Source of the DNA: Mycolicibacterium hodleri
GTDB lineage: Bacteria > Actinomycetota > Actinomycetes > Mycobacteriales > Mycobacteriaceae
Direction of reading: 5' to 3'
Assembly (NCBI RefSeq): GCF_025822245.1
Contig: NZ_JACKTL010000062.1
Coordinates: forward strand, 1-64,000
DNA length: 64,000 nucleotides
A program made the translations under genes and the position numbers. Shown piece after piece: positions 60,695-64,000 of this stretch. Numbering within the stretch: position 1 is the stretch's first letter; every line of letters begins with the position of its first letter. A model generated the notes under the pieces. That model did not search any database and was not told the origin of the DNA. It saw only the letters and a program-made list of their open reading frames with translations.

Positions 60695-62510
60695 AGAGGG
60701 TCTTGCCGAGCGCCCAACGAATCACGCCCCCCGACCGGCCGGCCGGGGGCTGACGGTCGGCGTACGGCCACGGTCGATTGCGCTCGGGCACCGAGGTGGC
60801 CCGCGCCTGCTTGAGCTGCACGCGTAGGTGCGCGCGGACGTCGTGCAGGGCCGGGTCGTCCCACCGGTTGTCGGCCTCGACGGGATCGGCAGTCAGGTCG
60901 TAGAGCTCCCACTGGTCGTCGAGCGGATCGGTCCGGTACACGTCGCGGCCGAAGCCGTTGGCGGCCAGGTGACGCACGCCTGGCTCGGTCCAGGTCGACG
61001 GATCGTCGAAGGTGCGCACCAGCTTCCACAGATGGCCGTCACCACCGGGGGCGTCGGCGTCGTCCACGCGCACCACCAAGCCCTCGAAGTTGGACGCCAC
61101 GTGCGCGGGAATCCTGATACGCAGCGGCGCAGGCGGATTCACCGTCAGACCCATTCCGCGGGCGGCCGCCGAGGCGCCGGTGTCACCCTCGAGCACGTTG
61201 TCCCGCGTCATCAGGTACACCGCCCGGCCCTCGTCCGGGGCCGCGCCGTCCACGACCGGCATGAGGTCGCGGCCAGGCAGCGGGTGCACCTCCGAGAAGG
61301 ACTCCGAGAGCACGTCGGCGACGACGTCGACGTCCACGCCCGCAGCGCCGAGCAGGGTGGGCACCAGGTCGACGTGCGACGTCGGTGCCGAGACGGTCCG
61401 TGCCGCCGTCGCGTCCGCACCGACCCGGGCGATGACGAACGGCACCCGGGTGGCTTCGTCGTACAGGTTGAACCACTTCTGATTCAGCCCGCCGTGGGCG
61501 CCGAGGAGATCGCCGTGATCCGAGGTCCGCACCAGGACCGCGTTCTCGGACCCGCCCTCGGTGACCGCGCGCCGCACCCGGTCGAGCGGTTCGTCCACTT
61601 CGGCGTGCAGGCGGTAGTACAGATCGCGGTACTGCTGCGCGTTGCGCTTGTATCCGCGGCCGATCGCCGGTGCCGGACCGTAGCCGGAGTAGTACGCCTC
61701 GCGAAACGCGATCTGTGCGGCCGGCTTGGTGCGCAGGTCCTCGTCGGCGGTCGGTGGCGCCGGCACGTGCGGCGGATCCAACGACGGCGACGCGGTCAGC
61801 GGACTGCGGCGTTGCCACGCCGGGAACAGCACGATGTCGTGCGGGTTGACGAAGCTGGCGACCAGGAGGAACGGACGCATCGCGGCCTCGTCACCGGCAC
61901 GGCGTCGCTCGTAGCGGTCGGTCAGCCAGGCCACCACGCGGTCGGCGAACAGCGGATCGCGTCGAAACCCGCTGTTGGCCAACGCCGCACCGTGCGGCTC
62001 GGGGCCCACCCAGCCGGAGAAGCCGTACGGGCCGAGCGGGTCGGCGTCCAGATAACGCCGAACCGCGGCGTCGTCGACGACGCCGTCGTCGTCATTGGTG
62101 GCCAACGTCTCGCCGGTGACCGGGTCCTGGAGATCGGCGTGCGAGATGTGCCACTTGCCGTCGTAATGGGTGTCGTACCCCGCGGCGCGGAACCAGTTGC
62201 CGAGCGTCGGCACCTCGCCACTGCGCAGCCACCGCAGCCGCGAGTCGTCGTACCGCTTGCCGATCCCGTCGGTCTGGGTCACCCCGTGCAGGTCGGGATA
62301 CTGGCCGGTGAAGATCGTCGGGCGGCTCGGCACGCACGCCAACGACCCCGTGTAGTGCCGCTCGAAGCTCACGCCGTGCTCGTCGAACCACCGTCGCCCG
62401 CCGAGGGCGCGGCGGCGCCAGGCCAACAGGTCCGGCGACTCGTACGGCGGTATGGCGCGCTCCTCGTCGGTCATCAGGATGACGACGTCGGGGCGATGCG
62501 GGTCAGCCAC
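60675..62510 (-). CDS. Type I sulfatase (formylglycine-dependent)
   Basis: 611 aa alkaline-phosphatase-fold enzyme. The signature ACVPSRPTIFTG contains the CxPSR sequence in which Cys becomes formylglycine. Metal and sulfate residues: VVILMTDEE at the N-terminus, YDGKWH, and RTSDHGDLLGAHG. No signal peptide, so it is cytoplasmic. It may act on sulfate esters or phosphonate/phosphate esters. The GTG at 62510 overlaps the stop of the SRPBCC gene (8 bases); a longer frame runs inside that gene. Needs a formylglycine-generating enzyme from elsewhere. Confidence 0.9.
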   Translation of the reverse strand: MADPHRPDVVILMTDEERAIPPYESPDLLAWRRRALGGRRWFDEHGVSFERHYTGSLACVPSRPTIFTGQYPDLHGVTQTDGIGKRYDDSRLRWLRSGEVPTLGNWFRAAGYDTHYDGKWHISHADLQDPVTGETLATNDDDGVVDDAAVRRYLDADPLGPYGFSGWVGPEPHGAALANSGFRRDPLFADRVVAWLTDRYERRRAGDEAAMRPFLLVASFVNPHDIVLFPAWQRRSPLTASPSLDPPHVPAPPTADEDLRTKPAAQIAFREAYYSGYGPAPAIGRGYKRNAQQYRDLYYRLHAEVDEPLDRVRRAVTEGGSENAVLVRTSDHGDLLGAHGGLNQKWFNLYDEATRVPFVIARVGADATAARTVSAPTSHVDLVPTLLGAAGVDVDVVADVLSESFSEVHPLPGRDLMPVVDGAAPDEGRAVYLMTRDNVLEGDTGASAAARGMGLTVNPPAPLRIRIPAHVASNFEGLVVRVDDADAPGGDGHLWKLVRTFDDPSTWTEPGVRHLAANGFGRDVYRTDPLDDQWELYDLTADPVEADNRWDDPALHDVRAHLRVQLKQARATSVPERNRPWPYADRQPPAGRSGGVIRWALGKTLSPRQHG

Positions 62511-62970
62511 GGGTGTGCTCCGTTCGTCGGGCCAAGCCGGTGAGCATCGACTCGGACAGTTTGGCCATGCCGCGGCAGACGACCCATTCGGCCGCGCCGG
62601 CAACCGGGCCCGCGCCGACGTCGACCGTGCTGGTCACCGTGACCTCCGTCGAGGTGCCGGCCGGCCGCAACGTCCACCGGTTGACGACGGTGCGCAGCCG
62701 GCTGGGGAGGCCCTCGACGTGATAGGCCAGCGCCACGGCCGGGTCGAATTCGGTGATGCGTTCCACCAGCACGTTGCGCCCCACCTGGACGCGGCGCGTC
62801 GTGCCCGCTGCCGCCCCTCCCGGCCCGCGCGTGAGGATGCAGGAGTGGTCGACGTCGTCCACCCACGCACTGAGGGACCCGAAGTCGGCGAGGACGTCCC
62901 AGATCGTCTGCGGCGGGGCGGTTATCGTGCGGCTGCGGCTGAGGTCTGCCACCCCGTCATCAAACACCAT
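62503..62970 (-). CDS. SRPBCC (START-like) polyketide-cyclase/lipid-binding family protein
   Basis: 155 aa: SRTITAPPQTIWDVLADFGSLSAWVDDV at the N-terminus, RRVQVGRNVLVERITEFD in the middle, and a long C-terminal helix (GAAEWVVCRGMAKLSESMLT). The fold binds hydrophobic ligands. It is upstream of and overlapping the sulfatase gene, so the two are coupled; a shared substrate is possible but unshown. Confidence 0.83.
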   Translation of the reverse strand: MVFDDGVADLSRSRTITAPPQTIWDVLADFGSLSAWVDDVDHSCILTRGPGGAAAGTTRRVQVGRNVLVERITEFDPAVALAYHVEGLPSRLRTVVNRWTLRPAGTSTEVTVTSTVDVGAGPVAGAAEWVVCRGMAKLSESMLTGLARRTEHTRG

Positions 62971-63004
62971 CGGCGGCGACCGCGGGCGAGAGTGCGCCAG
63001 CCGG

Positions 63005-64000
63005 TCAGATCATGTCCCGTCTGGTCAGCCACCGCATCACCGGCCAGCCGACGAACACGGGCAGCCAGCAGGTGAGCACCCGGTAGAGCAGGACCGACGG
63101 CACGGCGACCGCGGCGGGCACGCCGAACGCGGCGAGTCCACCGATCAGCGCGGCTTCGACGGCGCCGACGCCACCGGGGGTGGGGGCGGCCGAGGCCAGG
63201 GTGCCGCCGATCATCGTGACGACGGTGACCGTGACGAAGGTGGTGCCGCCGCCGAACGCCCCGACGCTGGCCCAGAGTGCCAGTGCCGCACCGAGAGTCG
63301 TCGCGGCGCAACCCGCCACGATGATTGCGAGGCGCTTTGGCTCGCGCGCCAGTTCGACGAGCTCACCGCCCAGCTCCTTGATGCGGGGCCGCAGCTCGGT
63401 ACCCAGCCAGCGTCGCAGCTTGGGTACGAACGTGAAGACGCCGACGATGCCGAGCGCCACGCCGCCGATGAGGTAGAGCACCGTGGTCTTGGGGACGAAG
63501 TGGGACAGGTTCGCCGACGTTCCGGCGATCACGCTGAAGAAGATGAGCAGCCCCACGTGGGTGATCACCTGTACCGACTGCTGCAGTGCCACCGCGGCGG
63601 TGGCCCGCAGCGCGCCGAGCCCGCCCTTCTGGAGGAACCGGGTGCTGAGGGCGAGTCCGCCGACGCCGGCGGGCGTCGTGGTGGCGGCAAACGTGTTGGC
63701 CACCTGCATGATCGTGAGGTTGCGGAAGCTCACCGCCCCCGAGGCGCACGCCCACAGGGCCGCGGCCGCCCCCACGTACGTCAGCGCCGACACCGCCAAC
63801 CCGAGCAGCGCCCACCACCAGTTGGCGGTGCGCAACTCCGAGAAGAACGCGGGCACGGTGCTGATGAACGGATAGGCGACGTAGACCAGCGCCACCAGCA
63901 GCACCAGCTGGATCACCTGGATCCTGGTGAAGCGGGTGATGGTCTCGGCCTTGATCTGGTCGGCACCCGTCTGGTGCATCACCTCGTCACGGGCCGTCGA
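63005..64000 (-). CDS. Flippase-like (LPG synthase TM / UPF0104) membrane protein, partial
   Basis: 331 codons to the window edge. About eight membrane segments; motifs FAATTTPAGVGGLALSTRFL and ASAAPTPGGVGAVEAALIGG are typical of the lysylphosphatidylglycerol synthase transmembrane (flippase) domain. The frame stays open to base 64000 (residues STARDE before the GTG/ATG at 63982/63979). Related actinobacterial proteins carry a long N-terminal cytoplasmic domain. So I treat this as the C-terminal part of a longer gene that starts outside the window, with the possibility of a start at 63982 or 63979. Confidence 0.8.
   Translation of the reverse strand, partial: STARDEVMHQTGADQIKAETITRFTRIQVIQLVLLVALVYVAYPFISTVPAFFSELRTANWWWALLGLAVSALTYVGAAAALWACASGAVSFRNLTIMQVANTFAATTTPAGVGGLALSTRFLQKGGLGALRATAAVALQQSVQVITHVGLLIFFSVIAGTSANLSHFVPKTTVLYLIGGVALGIVGVFTFVPKLRRWLGTELRPRIKELGGELVELAREPKRLAIIVAGCAATTLGAALALWASVGAFGGGTTFVTVTVVTMIGGTLASAAPTPGGVGAVEAALIGGLAAFGVPAAVAVPSVLLYRVLTCWLPVFVGWPVMRWLTRRDMI

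Overview
The window reads as chromosomal DNA of a mycobacterium, most likely a fast-growing Mycolicibacterium-type species. It is GC-rich, it starts in the 3' end of a 5S rRNA, and the next genes (ogt, an ada/alkA fusion) are those that follow the rRNA operon in M. tuberculosis. From about 33.2 to 57.7 kb the order follows M. tuberculosis Rv1320c-Rv1343c (compared from memory): adenylate cyclase, nucS, Rv1322, methylmalonyl-CoA epimerase, fadA4, thioredoxin-like Rv1324, glgB-glgE, glgP, dinG, pncB, clpS, Rv1332, Rv1333 peptidase, Rv1337 rhomboid, Rv1339 phosphodiesterase, rph, rdgB, Rv1342c, lprD.

Between alkA and the cyclase lies about 30 kb of accessory DNA. It opens with an HxlR regulator divergent from a tautomerase (2.3-3.3 kb). 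From 3.9 to 31.05 kb there is an apparent catabolic island. It holds two CUT2 (ribose/polyol-type) ABC importers, one with an ATPase-permease fusion plus a second permease. It also holds a creatinase/DddP-like M24 protein with an altered metal site, three zinc-type alcohol dehydrogenases, three SDRs, a PRISE-like enone reductase, two paralogous ketopantoate-reductase-like enzymes flanking a Dabb protein, a VOC enzyme, a 2-oxo-acid dehydrogenase complex (fused E1 alpha-beta plus E2, no E3) and a beta-hydroxyacid dehydrogenase. Its regulators are two XRE-cupin proteins and one GntR. Similar TGTTCA/TGTTTAG operator-like sites upstream of several units suggest one regulon. The likely logic is import of a small polar, possibly polyol-like compound, stepwise oxidation/reduction to a 2-oxo acid, and oxidative decarboxylation to an acyl-CoA. 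The substrate cannot be read from the sequence. A TetR/SnoaL pair with a doubled operator and a mycobacterial hypothetical gene lead back to the conserved backbone.

The backbone covers DNA repair (ogt, ada/alkA, nucS, dinG, rdgB), alpha-glucan metabolism (GlgB, GlgE, GlgP), cAMP synthesis and breakdown, NAD salvage, ClpS and RNase PH. Relative to M. tuberculosis, mec-cysO-cysM and murI are missing from their expected places, PE_PGRS24 is replaced by a composite hairpin, and a Vgb-like propeller plus a lipoprotein metallopeptidase sit between glgP and dinG. Past lprD come a tRNA-Leu(UAG) and a second, smaller accessory segment: an NmrA protein, a DJ-1/AraC regulator divergent from an HD hydrolase, a sulfatase with an SRPBCC protein, and the C-terminal half of a flippase-like membrane protein cut by the window edge.
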